Source of the DNA: JBBQZP01 sp038207585
Lineage (GTDB): Bacteria > Pseudomonadota > Alphaproteobacteria > Rhodobacterales > Rhodobacteraceae
Length of the DNA: 64,000 nt
Direction: 5' to 3'
Assembly: GCA_038207585.1 (NCBI GenBank)
Contig: JBBQZP010000004.1
Location: 62,001-126,000 of the forward strand
Shown here: piece by piece, positions 8,036 to 16,931 of the stretch
Layout of the letters: every line of letters starts with the position of its first letter
Position numbering within the stretch: the stretch's first letter is position 1
The notes under the pieces: generated by a model
Seen by the model: the letters and a program-made list of their open reading frames with translations, nothing else
Databases searched by the model: none
Told to the model about the DNA's origin: nothing
Position numbers and translations under genes: made by a program

Positions 8036-9009
8036 CAGGCAAACCGGGCAAGCGCGTCGGCGAACACGGGCGCATCGACATTGCCGCCGGTGGCGACAGC
8101 GATGACATCGTCGCCCGTCATCTGATCGGAGCGGAAAAGGGCCGCGGCGAGGGCGACCGCGCCGCCCGGTTCCAGCACCAGTTTCAGGCGCTGAAAGGCG
8201 AGGGCGACGGCCTGCAGCGCCTCGTCATCGCTGACCACAAGGCCCGGACCGCAGAGGCGTTGGACCAAGGGAAAGGTGATCTGCCCCGGTGTCGGCGTTA
8301 TGATCGCATCGCAGATCGAGCCTGCGGCGGCGGCGTTGCGTTGATGCACACCGCTGGCCAGACTGCGCGCCATATCGTCGAACCCCGCAGGTTCGGCAGG
8401 CCGCACGCGCAGACCCGGCGCGCGGGCCTCCAATGCCAAAGCGATGCCCGAGGTCAGGCCGCCACCTCCACAGCAGACCAGCACATCGGCCGTTGTAACA
8501 CCCGCGTAGCGCGCCTGATCGGCAAGCTCCAGCCCCGTGGTGCCTTGGCCTGCGATAACCTGCACGTCGTCATAGGGGCGGATCAGGTGCAGCCCGCGCG
8601 TGGCGGCAAGCGTATCGCCGATGGCGTCGCGATCTTCGGTCGCGCGGTCGTAAAGCACCACCTCGGCGCCCAAGGCGCGGGTGTTGTCGATCTTGATGCG
8701 GGGCGCGTCGGACGGCATCAGGATCACGGCTGGAATGTTGTGAAGGCGGGCGGCCAGGGCTACGCCCTGCGCGTGATTGCCGGACGAGAACGCGATGACA
8801 CCGCGGCTGCGTGTCGCCTCGGGCAGGGCCGATACTGCCGACCAGCCGCCGCGAAACTTGAACGATCCGGTGTGTTGCAGACATTCGGCCTTGATCCAGA
8901 CGCGCCGCCCCGCGATGTCATCAAGGAAGGGCGACGACAACAGCGGCGTGCGCCGGGCGCGGCCTGCAAGGCGTGCGGCGGCGGCGTCGATCATGGCGAT
9001 ATCGGTCAT
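8035..9009 (-). CDS. PLP-dependent threonine/serine dehydratase family ammonia-lyase
   Basis: A 324-residue fold-type II PLP enzyme. K51 in TGSFKFRGG is the Schiff-base lysine, SSGNHAQG is the substrate carboxylate loop, and CGGGGLTSG binds the cofactor phosphate. There is no C-terminal ACT regulatory domain, so it resembles catabolic threonine dehydratase, serine racemase or hydroxyaspartate ammonia-lyase rather than feedback-controlled IlvA. It lies in the middle of an overlapping cassette (4-base overlap upstream, 1-base downstream), which favours a catabolic role on an amino-acid-like intermediate. Confidence 0.87.
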   Translation of the reverse strand: MTDIAMIDAAAARLAGRARRTPLLSSPFLDDIAGRRVWIKAECLQHTGSFKFRGGWSAVSALPEATRSRGVIAFSSGNHAQGVALAARLHNIPAVILMPSDAPRIKIDNTRALGAEVVLYDRATEDRDAIGDTLAATRGLHLIRPYDDVQVIAGQGTTGLELADQARYAGVTTADVLVCCGGGGLTSGIALALEARAPGLRVRPAEPAGFDDMARSLASGVHQRNAAAAGSICDAIITPTPGQITFPLVQRLCGPGLVVSDDEALQAVALAFQRLKLVLEPGGAVALAAALFRSDQMTGDDVIAVATGGNVDAPVFADALARFA

Positions 9010-9830
9010 GCGCAGGCTTTCAGGAAGACGTGGATTGCCGACAGGCTTTCAGGTTCATCCAGATACGGAATATGCGCGCGGTCGGGGACTTCGACAAAGA
9101 TCATGTCGGGGCGGCGGGCGCGCATTTCGGTGGCCGTCGCAGGTGACAAAAGGTCAGAGTTTGCGCCCCGGATCAGCGCCAGCGGCAACCCCGCGCAGGC
9201 GTCAAACAAGGGCCAGAGGTCGGCGGGCGGGCCGTCAAACGCAGCCAGAAATGCATCCCGCAGGGCCGGGTCATAGGTGATGCGCAGGCCGGTTTCGCTG
9301 GCGGTATAGTGCAACCGCGCTTCGGCCAGCCAGCGCGCGGGCGGCACATTGGCAAAGCCGGGCATCACGCCGGGCAGGGCTGCGGCCAAGTCCTCATGCG
9401 TTTTCACCGAAGGGTTGCGCCCGACGTAGTCAAATATCCGCTCCAGCCCGCGCCGTTCGATGGCCGGGCCGACATCGTTCAGGCACAGGCCCAGCAGGCG
9501 ATCCTTGGCGGTCGCCGCCAGCAGCATCCCGATCAACCCCCCGCGAGAGGTGCCAAGAACGGCGGCCCGCGCCACACCCAGATGATCCAGCAATTCCACC
9601 GCATCCTTGGCTTCTTGCGGCACGGTATAGGTGGCGGCCCCGGTCCATTGGCTGGCCCCGCGCCCCCGGTAATCCATCCGGATCAGGCGCAGGGACGGCA
9701 GATGCGGGCGCAGGTAGTCGAAATCGCCCATCGTGCGGGTCAGGCCAGCAAGGCAGAGAAGCGGCATCCCTTCACCCTCATCACTATAGGCAAAGGTTGT
9801 GCCGTCACTGGCGGTGAAGGTCTGGGTCAT
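9006..9830 (-). CDS. Alpha/beta fold hydrolase
   Basis: A 274-residue hydrolase with the nucleophile motif GTSRGG (S95), an oxyanion-strand block MDYRGRGAS, and a C-terminal catalytic His in DRAHIPYLDEP. Substrate unknown; relatives are annotated broadly as esterases, lactonases or haloalkane-dehalogenase-like enzymes, but the halide-binding tryptophan pattern is not evident. The longer open frame upstream overlaps the dehalogenase gene and is not needed: ATG 9830 forms an ATGA overlap with the upstream stop. Second gene of the five-gene cassette. Confidence 0.85.
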   Translation of the reverse strand: MTQTFTASDGTTFAYSDEGEGMPLLCLAGLTRTMGDFDYLRPHLPSLRLIRMDYRGRGASQWTGAATYTVPQEAKDAVELLDHLGVARAAVLGTSRGGLIGMLLAATAKDRLLGLCLNDVGPAIERRGLERIFDYVGRNPSVKTHEDLAAALPGVMPGFANVPPARWLAEARLHYTASETGLRITYDPALRDAFLAAFDGPPADLWPLFDACAGLPLALIRGANSDLLSPATATEMRARRPDMIFVEVPDRAHIPYLDEPESLSAIHVFLKACA

Positions 9831-10507
9831 GCCAAAAGCTCCGGTATGCGGGAAAGGTCGGGCAGGATATGCGCGGGGCGGTGCGACATCCGGTCCACGG
9901 GCGCGCCCGCGCGGTTGACCCATGCGACGGTGAAGCCATAGCCCGCCGCCCCGGCTGCATCCCAGCCGTTCGACGATACGAACAGAACCTGATCGGGACG
10001 CGTGCCAAAATGCTGCCCCACAAGGTCGTAAACCGCGCGACTGGGTTTGTAGGTGCGCAGCGGGTCTACCGACAGGATCGCGTCAAGCTGGCCGCCGATG
10101 CAAGCCGACTGCGTGGCGGCCTTCAGCATCGCAGGCGTGCCGTTCGACAGGACTGCGGTGGCGATGCCGCGCGCCCTTGCCGCGCCAAGCATCGCGGTCA
10201 CCTCGGGGTAGGCGGGAAGGGTGTCATAAAGAGCCAGCAGGCGCGCGCGCAGGGGGGCGTTCTCAAGGTGCGCCGCCTCCATCGCCCAATCCAGCGCGTC
10301 GGCGGTGACTTGGGCAAAATCGGCATAATCCCCGGTGATCGCGCGCAGCCATGTGTATTCCAACTGCTTGCGCCGCCAATCCTCGGCCAGCCGTGGCCAG
10401 ACCTCCGTCAGCGCGGCCCCCCCGGGTTCTTGCGCGGCCAGACGCGCGGCCCCCGCTACATCGAACAGCGTGCCGTAGGCATCGAAAATCGCAGTGGTGA
10501 TCGGCAT
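9827..10507 (-). CDS. Haloacid dehalogenase type II (L-2-haloacid dehalogenase-like)
   Basis: A 226-residue HAD hydrolase. The nucleophile D9 is in FDAYGTLFD, motif II is LSNGTP, the lysine motif is TYKPSRAVY and motif III/IV is SSNGWDAAGA. The SSNGxDxxGA pattern and the YGTLFD loop are specific to the 2-haloacid dehalogenase subgroup, which replaces the halogen of L-2-haloacids with hydroxyl through an aspartyl ester. It is the first gene of the overlapping cassette, divergent from an ABC exporter across 130 bp. GGGGGA precedes the start at good spacing. Natural substrate not known. Confidence 0.87.
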   Translation of the reverse strand: MPITTAIFDAYGTLFDVAGAARLAAQEPGGAALTEVWPRLAEDWRRKQLEYTWLRAITGDYADFAQVTADALDWAMEAAHLENAPLRARLLALYDTLPAYPEVTAMLGAARARGIATAVLSNGTPAMLKAATQSACIGGQLDAILSVDPLRTYKPSRAVYDLVGQHFGTRPDQVLFVSSNGWDAAGAAGYGFTVAWVNRAGAPVDRMSHRPAHILPDLSRIPELLA

Positions 10508-10637
10508 GATGTCCCCCCAAGTCGCGAACCTGACACAGGGGCGGAACGGTGGAAAGGGGGCGCGGCAAATGCGCCGCTTGCCCTGCCGTGCAAGCAGGCC
10601 TAAACCCAGCCCCGCAATCACGCGAAGGGAAAAGCGC

Positions 10638-12422
10638 ATGGCGCGAGGGTCCGAACCGCTGGAAGACCGCGAGAAATCGCGCCGCATCGGTGCGCTGCGG
10701 GGTCTGGCACCCTTCATGTGGCCTTATCGGCGGTTGCTGGCGCTGGCGCTGATCACGCTGACGGCGACCGCTGCGATCAGCCTTGTGTTGCCATTGGCCG
10801 TACGCCGCGTGATCGACGGGTTCGGGGCCGACAATGCCGCACTGCTGGACCAGTATTTTGGTGGGGCCCTGCTGATTGCGGCGCTGCTCGCACTGGGCAC
10901 GGCGCTGCGGTATTATTTTGTGACCAAGCTGGGCGAACGGGTCGTGGCCGACATCCGCTGTGCGCTGTTCGACCGGATGATGGGCATGAGCCCCGCGTTT
11001 TTCGAGCGTATCCTGACGGGTGAGGTTCTGAGCCGTCTGACCACCGACACGACGCTGATCCTGTCGGTGATCGGGTCGTCGGTGTCGATTGCCTTGCGCA
11101 ATGCGTTGATTCTGGTTGGCGGCATGATCGCGCTGTCGCTGACGTCGGTGAAGCTGACGGGCCTTGTGCTGATGATCGTACCCGCCGTGGTGGTGCCGAT
11201 CATCGTGCTGGGCCGCCGCCTGCGGGGCCTGAGCCGTGAAAATCAGGATTGGATCGCGGCCAGTTCCGGCAACGCGTCCGAGGCGCTGTTGTCGGTGCAG
11301 GCGGTGCAGGCATTCACGCATGAGGCCCGCTCGCGCGCGGCGTTTGGTGACATGACAGAGCGGTCCTATACCTCGGCCCGCAAGCGGATCGGCACGCGGG
11401 CGGTGATGACGGCGATCGTGATTTTTCTGGTCTTCACCGGGGTGGTGGGCGTTTTGTGGATCGGCGCGCGGGATGTGCGGGCGGGCACCATGTCACCGGG
11501 CGAGTTGGTGCAGTTTCTGATCTATGCGGTGATGGTGGCGGGGGCCGTTGGTGCCCTGTCGGAAATCTGGGGCGAATTGCAGCGCGCGGCGGGGGCGACC
11601 GAACGGCTGGTCGAACTGCTGACAACCGTTGATCCGGTGCAGGACCCCGCCGCGCCAAAGGTGCTGCCGCGCCCGGTGCGGGGCGAGATTCGCTTTGACG
11701 GTGTGCGCTTTGCCTACCCCGCGCGGCCCACGGTTTCGGCTCTGAACGGCGTTGATCTGGTGGTCAACCCCGGCGAGACGGTGGCGCTGGTCGGCCCGTC
11801 GGGTGCCGGCAAGACGACGATCCTGCAACTGCTGCAGCGGTTTTACGACCCGCAGCAGGGGGCTGTCCGGATTGATGGCATTGATCTGCGCGATCTGGAC
11901 CGAGATGATTTCCGCCGCGCCATGGCCCTTGTGCCGCAAGACCCGGTGATCTTTGCGGCGTCGGCCCGCGAAAACATCCGTTTCGGACGCCCCGAAGCAA
12001 CCGACACCGAAGTGACCGAGGCCGCAAAGGCCGCCGCAGCACATGATTTCCTGACCGCCTTGCCTGATGGCTACGATACCTTTGTCGGTGAGCGCGGTGT
12101 GATGCTTTCGGGCGGTCAGAAACAGCGCATCGCCATCGCCCGTGCAATTTTGCGCGACGCCCGCGTGCTGCTTCTGGACGAGGCGACAAGTGCTCTGGAC
12201 GCCGAATCCGAACGCGCGGTGCAGGCGGCGGTGGAACGGCTTTCGCAGGGCCGCACGACGCTGGTGGTGGCGCACAGGCTTGCCACGGTGAAACGCGCCG
12301 ACCGGATCGTGGTCTTTGATCACGGGCAGATCGTGGCGATGGGCACGCATGACGCCTTGGTTGCCGAGGGCGGGCTTTATGCGCGCCTTGCCCGGCTGCA
12401 GTTCACCGACGGGCAGGCATAA
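10638..12422 (+). CDS. ABC exporter half-transporter (permease fused to ATPase)
   Basis: A 594-residue MsbA/HlyB-type half-transporter that would act as a homodimer in the inner membrane. Six membrane helices fill about residues 30-330. The nucleotide-binding domain has Walker A GPSGAGKT near 389, the Q-loop in LVPQDPVIF, signature LSGGQKQ near 489, Walker B VLLLDEATSALD and H-loop VAHR. Family members export lipids, lipid A, peptides or drugs; the substrate here is open. The start is fixed by GAAGGGA seven bases before ATG 10638; the open frame continues upstream into the dehalogenase promoter region but has no ribosome site. Confidence 0.9.
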   Translation: MARGSEPLEDREKSRRIGALRGLAPFMWPYRRLLALALITLTATAAISLVLPLAVRRVIDGFGADNAALLDQYFGGALLIAALLALGTALRYYFVTKLGERVVADIRCALFDRMMGMSPAFFERILTGEVLSRLTTDTTLILSVIGSSVSIALRNALILVGGMIALSLTSVKLTGLVLMIVPAVVVPIIVLGRRLRGLSRENQDWIAASSGNASEALLSVQAVQAFTHEARSRAAFGDMTERSYTSARKRIGTRAVMTAIVIFLVFTGVVGVLWIGARDVRAGTMSPGELVQFLIYAVMVAGAVGALSEIWGELQRAAGATERLVELLTTVDPVQDPAAPKVLPRPVRGEIRFDGVRFAYPARPTVSALNGVDLVVNPGETVALVGPSGAGKTTILQLLQRFYDPQQGAVRIDGIDLRDLDRDDFRRAMALVPQDPVIFAASARENIRFGRPEATDTEVTEAAKAAAAHDFLTALPDGYDTFVGERGVMLSGGQKQRIAIARAILRDARVLLLDEATSALDAESERAVQAAVERLSQGRTTLVVAHRLATVKRADRIVVFDHGQIVAMGTHDALVAEGGLYARLARLQFTDGQA

Positions 12423-12585
12423 CGGGGAACGCTTCGCCGTTTTTCCCCCTTGACCGTGTTTCAACCCTGAATTCGTGCGACGTTGCGTAGGCGCGCGTCC
12501 TTTCCCTTGCGGCACAGACCAAAAGCCACCATCTTTTCCCCAATGATCAACCCGTGCTTGAACGCGGGACGCAGGGGAGGACGGA

Positions 12586-14481
12586 ATGGGACATTACGCA
12601 ACGGTCGAAGACCGCAATGCGATCGAGGCCGAGGCAAGCTGGTCAAACCGCGATTTGCCCAAGACCATGTATCAGTTCCTGACCACCGCCCGCGATGCCC
12701 ACGGCGCGCGCCCGGCGGTGACGTTCCAACTGACCTCTGGCGCGAAAGACCGCGCCGAAACCTTGAATTGGCGCGAATTGCATGGCCGGGTGACACAGGC
12801 CGCGAACCTGTTCCGCAGCCTTGGAATAGGCGAGCGGGATGTCGTGGCCTACGTGATGCCCAACAGCATGGAAACCGTGGTCAGCCTGCTGGGCGCGGCC
12901 TGTGCGGGTATCGTCAACCCGATCAATCCGCTGCTGGAACCCGAACAGATATCCGCCATCCTGCGTGAGACGGGCGCGAAAGTGGTGGTCACGCTCCGGT
13001 CGTTTCCCAAGACGGAACTGGCGCAGCGCGTGGCAAAGGCCGTGGTGGATGCGCCGGGGGTCAAGACCGTGCTTGAGGTGGACCTGACCCGCTATCTGGG
13101 GTTTCCCAAAAGCTGGATCGTGCCCTTGGTGCGGCCAAAAAATCCGGTTACGCACACTGCCACGGTCCGTGATTTCAACACCGAATGTGACCGCCATCCG
13201 GCAGACCGGCTGATGTTTGAGGATAACCCCGCCGACCGCGTGGCCGCCTATTTTCATACCGGTGGGACAACGGGCATGCCCAAGGTGGCTCAGCACAAGA
13301 TGTCGGGGATCATCTACAACGGCTGGCTGGGCGGGCGCTTGCTGTTCAAGGAAACCGATGTCACTCTGTGCCCCTTGCCGTTGTTTCACATCTTTGCCGC
13401 CCATCCGGTGCTGATGTCGATGATCGCAAGCGGCGGGCATGTCGTGTTCCCCACCCCTGCGGGCTATCGCGGCGAAGGGGTGTTTGACAACCTGTGGAAG
13501 CTGATCGAACGCTGGCAGGTCAGCTTTCTGGTGGGGGTGCCGACGGCCCTTGCGGCCCTGATGCAGCGCCCGGTTGATGCCGATATCTCGTCGCTGCGCG
13601 CCACGTTTTCAGGCTCTGCCCCGCTGCCGATTGATCTGTTCAACCGCTATGAAAAAGCCACCGGCGTGCAGATCATCGAAGGCTACGGGCTGACCGAATG
13701 TACCTGTCTTGTGTCAGTGAACCCGCCGGACGGCATAAAGAAAATCGGCTCGGTCGGGATTCCGTTTCCCTATACCACCGTGCGGATTTTGCACTGCAAC
13801 GAGGACGCGTCAGTGGGCCGCGATTGCAGTGTGGACGAGGTGGGCGAGATTTGCGTCTCCAACCCCGGCGTCTTTGAAGGTTCGACCTATACCGAGGTTG
13901 ACAAGAACCATAAACTCTTTGCCGAAGGCCGTTATCTGCGCACCGGCGATCTGGGTCGGATTGATGCGGACGGGTATCTGTTCATCACCGGGCGGGCGAA
14001 AGACCTGATCATCCGCGGCGGACACAACATCGACCCGGCCGAGATTGAAGAGGCACTGATGAAGCACCCGGCGGTGTCGTTTGTCGGTGCGATCGGCCAG
14101 CCCGATGCATTCGCGGGCGAGTTGCCATGCGCCTATGTCGAGTTGAACAAAGGGGCTGAGGTCACGGTCGAGGCGCTGCTGGAGTTTGCAAAAAGCCACA
14201 TCCACGAACGCGCGGCGGTGCCGAAATACATCGAACTGCTGGACGAACTGCCGAAAACGGCCGTTGGCAAGGTGTTCAAGCCCGATCTGCGCAAGCGCGC
14301 GATTTCAAGGGTATATGACGCAGCTTTGGAAGGCGCGGGCCTGTCGGTGCGGGTGGCAGAAGTGGTTGAAGATAAAAAGCGCGGTCTGGTGGCCCGCCTT
14401 GGCCGGGTGGACGGCGCACAGGATGCGGCAGTTGCGGCGGTGCTGAGCGCGCATACCCGGCCTTGGGAGTGGGCGGACTGA
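12586..14481 (+). CDS. Long-chain acyl-CoA synthetase / AMP-binding enzyme
   Basis: A 631-residue member of the adenylate-forming family. The ATP loop is FHTGGTTGMPKVAQHK, motif A4 is EGYGLTECT, the hinge is RTGDLGRIDADGYLFITGRAKDLIIRGG, and the C-terminal catalytic lysine is in KTAVGKVFKP. It activates a carboxylic acid to the acyl-AMP and then the CoA thioester. The P-loop ends in PKVAQHK instead of the more usual PKG, a variation seen in a subgroup of proteobacterial acyl-CoA synthetases. A strong GGAGGA lies before the ATG. It stands alone between an ABC exporter and dtd. Confidence 0.9.
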   Translation: MGHYATVEDRNAIEAEASWSNRDLPKTMYQFLTTARDAHGARPAVTFQLTSGAKDRAETLNWRELHGRVTQAANLFRSLGIGERDVVAYVMPNSMETVVSLLGAACAGIVNPINPLLEPEQISAILRETGAKVVVTLRSFPKTELAQRVAKAVVDAPGVKTVLEVDLTRYLGFPKSWIVPLVRPKNPVTHTATVRDFNTECDRHPADRLMFEDNPADRVAAYFHTGGTTGMPKVAQHKMSGIIYNGWLGGRLLFKETDVTLCPLPLFHIFAAHPVLMSMIASGGHVVFPTPAGYRGEGVFDNLWKLIERWQVSFLVGVPTALAALMQRPVDADISSLRATFSGSAPLPIDLFNRYEKATGVQIIEGYGLTECTCLVSVNPPDGIKKIGSVGIPFPYTTVRILHCNEDASVGRDCSVDEVGEICVSNPGVFEGSTYTEVDKNHKLFAEGRYLRTGDLGRIDADGYLFITGRAKDLIIRGGHNIDPAEIEEALMKHPAVSFVGAIGQPDAFAGELPCAYVELNKGAEVTVEALLEFAKSHIHERAAVPKYIELLDELPKTAVGKVFKPDLRKRAISRVYDAALEGAGLSVRVAEVVEDKKRGLVARLGRVDGAQDAAVAAVLSAHTRPWEWAD

Positions 14482-14486
14482 ACAGG

Positions 14487-14507
14487 GAGGGGGCTGTCTG
14501 CCCCCTC
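14487..14507 (+). terminator. GC hairpin downstream of acyl-CoA synthetase
   Basis: gagggggc (14487-14494) pairs with gccccctc (14500-14507) around loop tgtct, 5 bp after the stop codon. There is no T-run after it, so it may work as a weak or factor-assisted terminator between convergent genes. Confidence 0.5.
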
Positions 14508-14552
14508 GCCGCTGTGCGGCTCACCCCTGAGGATACTTGTGAACAGAAAAAG
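14508..14552 (-). repeat. Dispersed 3'-end repeat, copy 2
   Basis: On the minus strand CTTTTTCTGTTCACAAGTAT begins four bases after the dtd stop, followed by a C-rich segment and a small hairpin (gccgc 14508-14512, gcggc 14516-14520). It is nearly identical over 22 bases to copy 1 downstream of the MFS gene. Confidence 0.6.
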
Positions 14553-14556
14553 GCGA

Positions 14557-14994
14557 TCAGGCCTCTAACCAGATCGTGACCGGGCCATCATTCACCAGAG
14601 AAACCTGCATATCCGCGCCGAAGATGCCATTGGCGGTGGGGATGCCAAGGGCGGCGATGTCGGCGGTGAAAACCTGATACAGGCGGCGGCCTTCGTCCGG
14701 CGGGGCGGCAGTGGAAAAGCCGGGGCGGTTTCCGCGTGACGTGTCTGCGGCCAGCGTGAACTGGCTGACGATCAGCGCTGATCCCTGGACGTCGAGGAGC
14801 GAGCGGTTCATCTTGCCGTCGTCATCGCGGAAAATGCGCAGTTTCGCGATCTTGGCGGCAAGGGTAGCAGATTGCGCATCCGTACCGCCCTGCATCGCGC
14901 AGATCAGGATCAACAGGCCGGCGCCGATCTCGCCCGTCACAGTGCCATCGACCGTTACCGAGGCCCGGCTGACCCGCTGGATCAGCGCGCGCAT
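14557..14994 (-). CDS. dtd: D-aminoacyl-tRNA deacylase
   Basis: A 145-residue cytosolic enzyme that removes D-amino acids wrongly loaded on tRNA. It starts with MRALIQRVSRASVTVDG, has the catalytic-pocket motif SQFTLAAD, the NRPGFSTAAPP loop and the C-terminal NDGPVTIWLE carrying the Gly-cisPro pair. Length is normal for the family. Its start overlaps the stop of the sugar-kinase gene by one base (TAATG), so it is co-translated with it. Confidence 0.95.
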   Translation of the reverse strand: MRALIQRVSRASVTVDGTVTGEIGAGLLILICAMQGGTDAQSATLAAKIAKLRIFRDDDGKMNRSLLDVQGSALIVSQFTLAADTSRGNRPGFSTAAPPDEGRRLYQVFTADIAALGIPTANGIFGADMQVSLVNDGPVTIWLEA

Positions 14995-15914
14995 TACAAC
15001 TCGTTTGCCCAGGGCGGGTTTGCACCGGGGCGGCTGACGGTGACGGCGGCGGCGCGCGCGCCAAGCGACAGGGCGGCATCCAGCGTTGCATCGGGCAGGT
15101 TGGCGAGGGCTGTTTTGGTCAGCGCGCCTGCCGTGTGCAAAGCCGCCAGGACGCCCGCGTTGAACGTATCGCCCGCACCGACCGTATCTGCAACGGTGAC
15201 TTTCTGCGAGGCGACAAAGCGGTCTTGCGACGCGGTAATCGCCCGCGCGCCTTTTGCGCCTTCTGTGATGAAGACGACCTTGGGGCCAGACGACAGGATG
15301 CTGCGCGCCAGCGTTGTGATGTCACCATCGCCCGCCAGCCAATGCAGGTCTTCGTCGCTGAGCTTCACGATATCGGCCTGCGCGATCATCGCCGCAATCC
15401 GGGTACGGTAGGACAGTTCGTCGGTAATGAAACCGGGGCGGATGTTGGGGTCGATCATCGTCACACGGGCGCCGCTTTCGCGGGTTTGCAGGGCGTGATA
15501 GGTGCTGGCGGCGGGGTCGTTCACAAGGCTGATGCCGCCAAAGAACAGCGCCTGCACGTCGGCGGGAAGATCGGGCAGATCAGTCAGGGCCAGCATCCGG
15601 CCTGCGGTATTCTCATCATAAAACGCATAGGTCGCCTGACCGTCCACCAGTTTGACAAAGGCAACGGTGGTGGGCCGGGCCGACCGGGCGGCGAAGCCGG
15701 TATCCACATGGCTCGCCGTCAGCGTATCGGTCAGGATCTGGCCCAGCATGTCGGTCGACAGGCCCGAAAAGAACCCCGCAGGTGCGCCAAGCCGCCCCAA
15801 AGCGATGGCGGTGTTGAAGACTGCCCCGCCGGCATAGGGTGCGAAGGCGGGCTCGCCTTCCATGCTGGTGCGGGGCAGCATGTCGATCAGGGCTTCGCCG
15901 CAACACAGGATCAT
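14994..15914 (-). CDS. PfkB-family sugar kinase (fructokinase-like)
   Basis: A 306-residue ribokinase-fold kinase. The N-terminal GGAVFNTAIALGRLG glycine motif binds the sugar and the C-terminal VGAGDTFNAG carries the catalytic Asp and anion hole. CGEALIDMLP at the start is common in fructokinases and related kinases. The exact sugar is not certain. It overlaps purC upstream by 4 bases and dtd downstream by 1 base, although the three functions are not linked in an obvious way. Confidence 0.88.
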   Translation of the reverse strand: MILCCGEALIDMLPRTSMEGEPAFAPYAGGAVFNTAIALGRLGAPAGFFSGLSTDMLGQILTDTLTASHVDTGFAARSARPTTVAFVKLVDGQATYAFYDENTAGRMLALTDLPDLPADVQALFFGGISLVNDPAASTYHALQTRESGARVTMIDPNIRPGFITDELSYRTRIAAMIAQADIVKLSDEDLHWLAGDGDITTLARSILSSGPKVVFITEGAKGARAITASQDRFVASQKVTVADTVGAGDTFNAGVLAALHTAGALTKTALANLPDATLDAALSLGARAAAVTVSRPGANPPWANEL

Positions 15915-16882
15915 GGATGCTCTCCGGTAAAGTAGGGGGCAAGGTTTGCGCGGACGCGGTCAAGGGGAGTGGCGCCGGACGTATCGGGCACGAATGTCTG
16001 GCCGGTGATCATTTCATAGGCTTGAACATACACCCGGCTAGTGGCGTCAATCATATCGGCGGGAATTTCGGGGATCGGGTCGTGGTAGGGATCGCACCGC
16101 GCGGCAACCCATGAGCGGATCACATCCTTGTCGAAACTGGGCGGGCGCGAACCGTCAGCGAACGCCGCCTCGTAGCCCGAGGCAAGCCAGTAGCGGCTGG
16201 AATCGGGGGTATGAATCTCATCCGCCAGCAGGATGCGGCCCTGATCATCGGTGCCGAATTCGTATTTCGTATCAACAAGGATCAGTCCGCGTTCTGCGGC
16301 CATCTGCTGGCCGCGCTGGAACAGCGCCAGCGCATAGGCAGACACCTGATCCCATTGCGCACGGGTCAACAGCCCTTGTGCTATGATGGCATCCGCCGTC
16401 AAAGGCTCATCATGGCCGCCGTCGAAGGCTTTGGAGGTTGGGGTGATGATGGGTGCGGGCAGCACCTGATTATCGCGCAAACCGTCGGGCAAAGTGTGCC
16501 CGTACATCGCACGCTGGCCATTTTTGTACATGGTCAGAACCGAAGTGCCGGTGGTGCCCGCAAGATAGCCGCGCACGACAATTTCCACCGGCAGGATCGT
16601 GACATGGCGCCCGATCACCACATTTGGGTCAGGGTAGGCCAGCACATGGTTGGGGCAGATGTCGGCGGTGTGGTCAAACCAGAAGCGCGCGGTCTGGGTC
16701 AGCACCTGACCCTTGTACGGGATCGCGGCGAGGATACGGTCAAACGCCGAAATCCGGTCGGACGAGATCAGGATGCGGCGCGCGGGGACGTCGCCCTTGG
16801 CAGGCAGGTCATAGCAATCGCGCACCTTGCCAAAATAGGGGTTCGGCAATTCGGGGATGCGGGCATGGTCAAGAACGCGCAT
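15911..16882 (-). CDS. purC: Phosphoribosylaminoimidazole-succinocarboxamide synthase (long form)
   Basis: A 323-residue enzyme joining aspartate to CAIR to form SAICAR in purine synthesis. Motifs seen: GKVRDCYDL near the N-terminus, SSDRISAFD, PVEIVVRGYLAGT, and LVDTKYEFG. It is of the long eukaryote/alphaproteobacterial type rather than the roughly 240-residue type. The open frame runs 42 codons further upstream; ATG 16882 (MRVLDHARIPELPNPYFGKV) matches the family N-terminus. The 49-bp gap to the zinc-ribbon gene suggests it may share the upstream transcript. Confidence 0.93.
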   Translation of the reverse strand: MRVLDHARIPELPNPYFGKVRDCYDLPAKGDVPARRILISSDRISAFDRILAAIPYKGQVLTQTARFWFDHTADICPNHVLAYPDPNVVIGRHVTILPVEIVVRGYLAGTTGTSVLTMYKNGQRAMYGHTLPDGLRDNQVLPAPIITPTSKAFDGGHDEPLTADAIIAQGLLTRAQWDQVSAYALALFQRGQQMAAERGLILVDTKYEFGTDDQGRILLADEIHTPDSSRYWLASGYEAAFADGSRPPSFDKDVIRSWVAARCDPYHDPIPEIPADMIDATSRVYVQAYEMITGQTFVPDTSGATPLDRVRANLAPYFTGEHP

Positions 16883-16931
16883 GGCGGGCCTTATTCTGGA
16901 TGGGCTTCTATCGGGCGTCGCGGCGGGTAAG

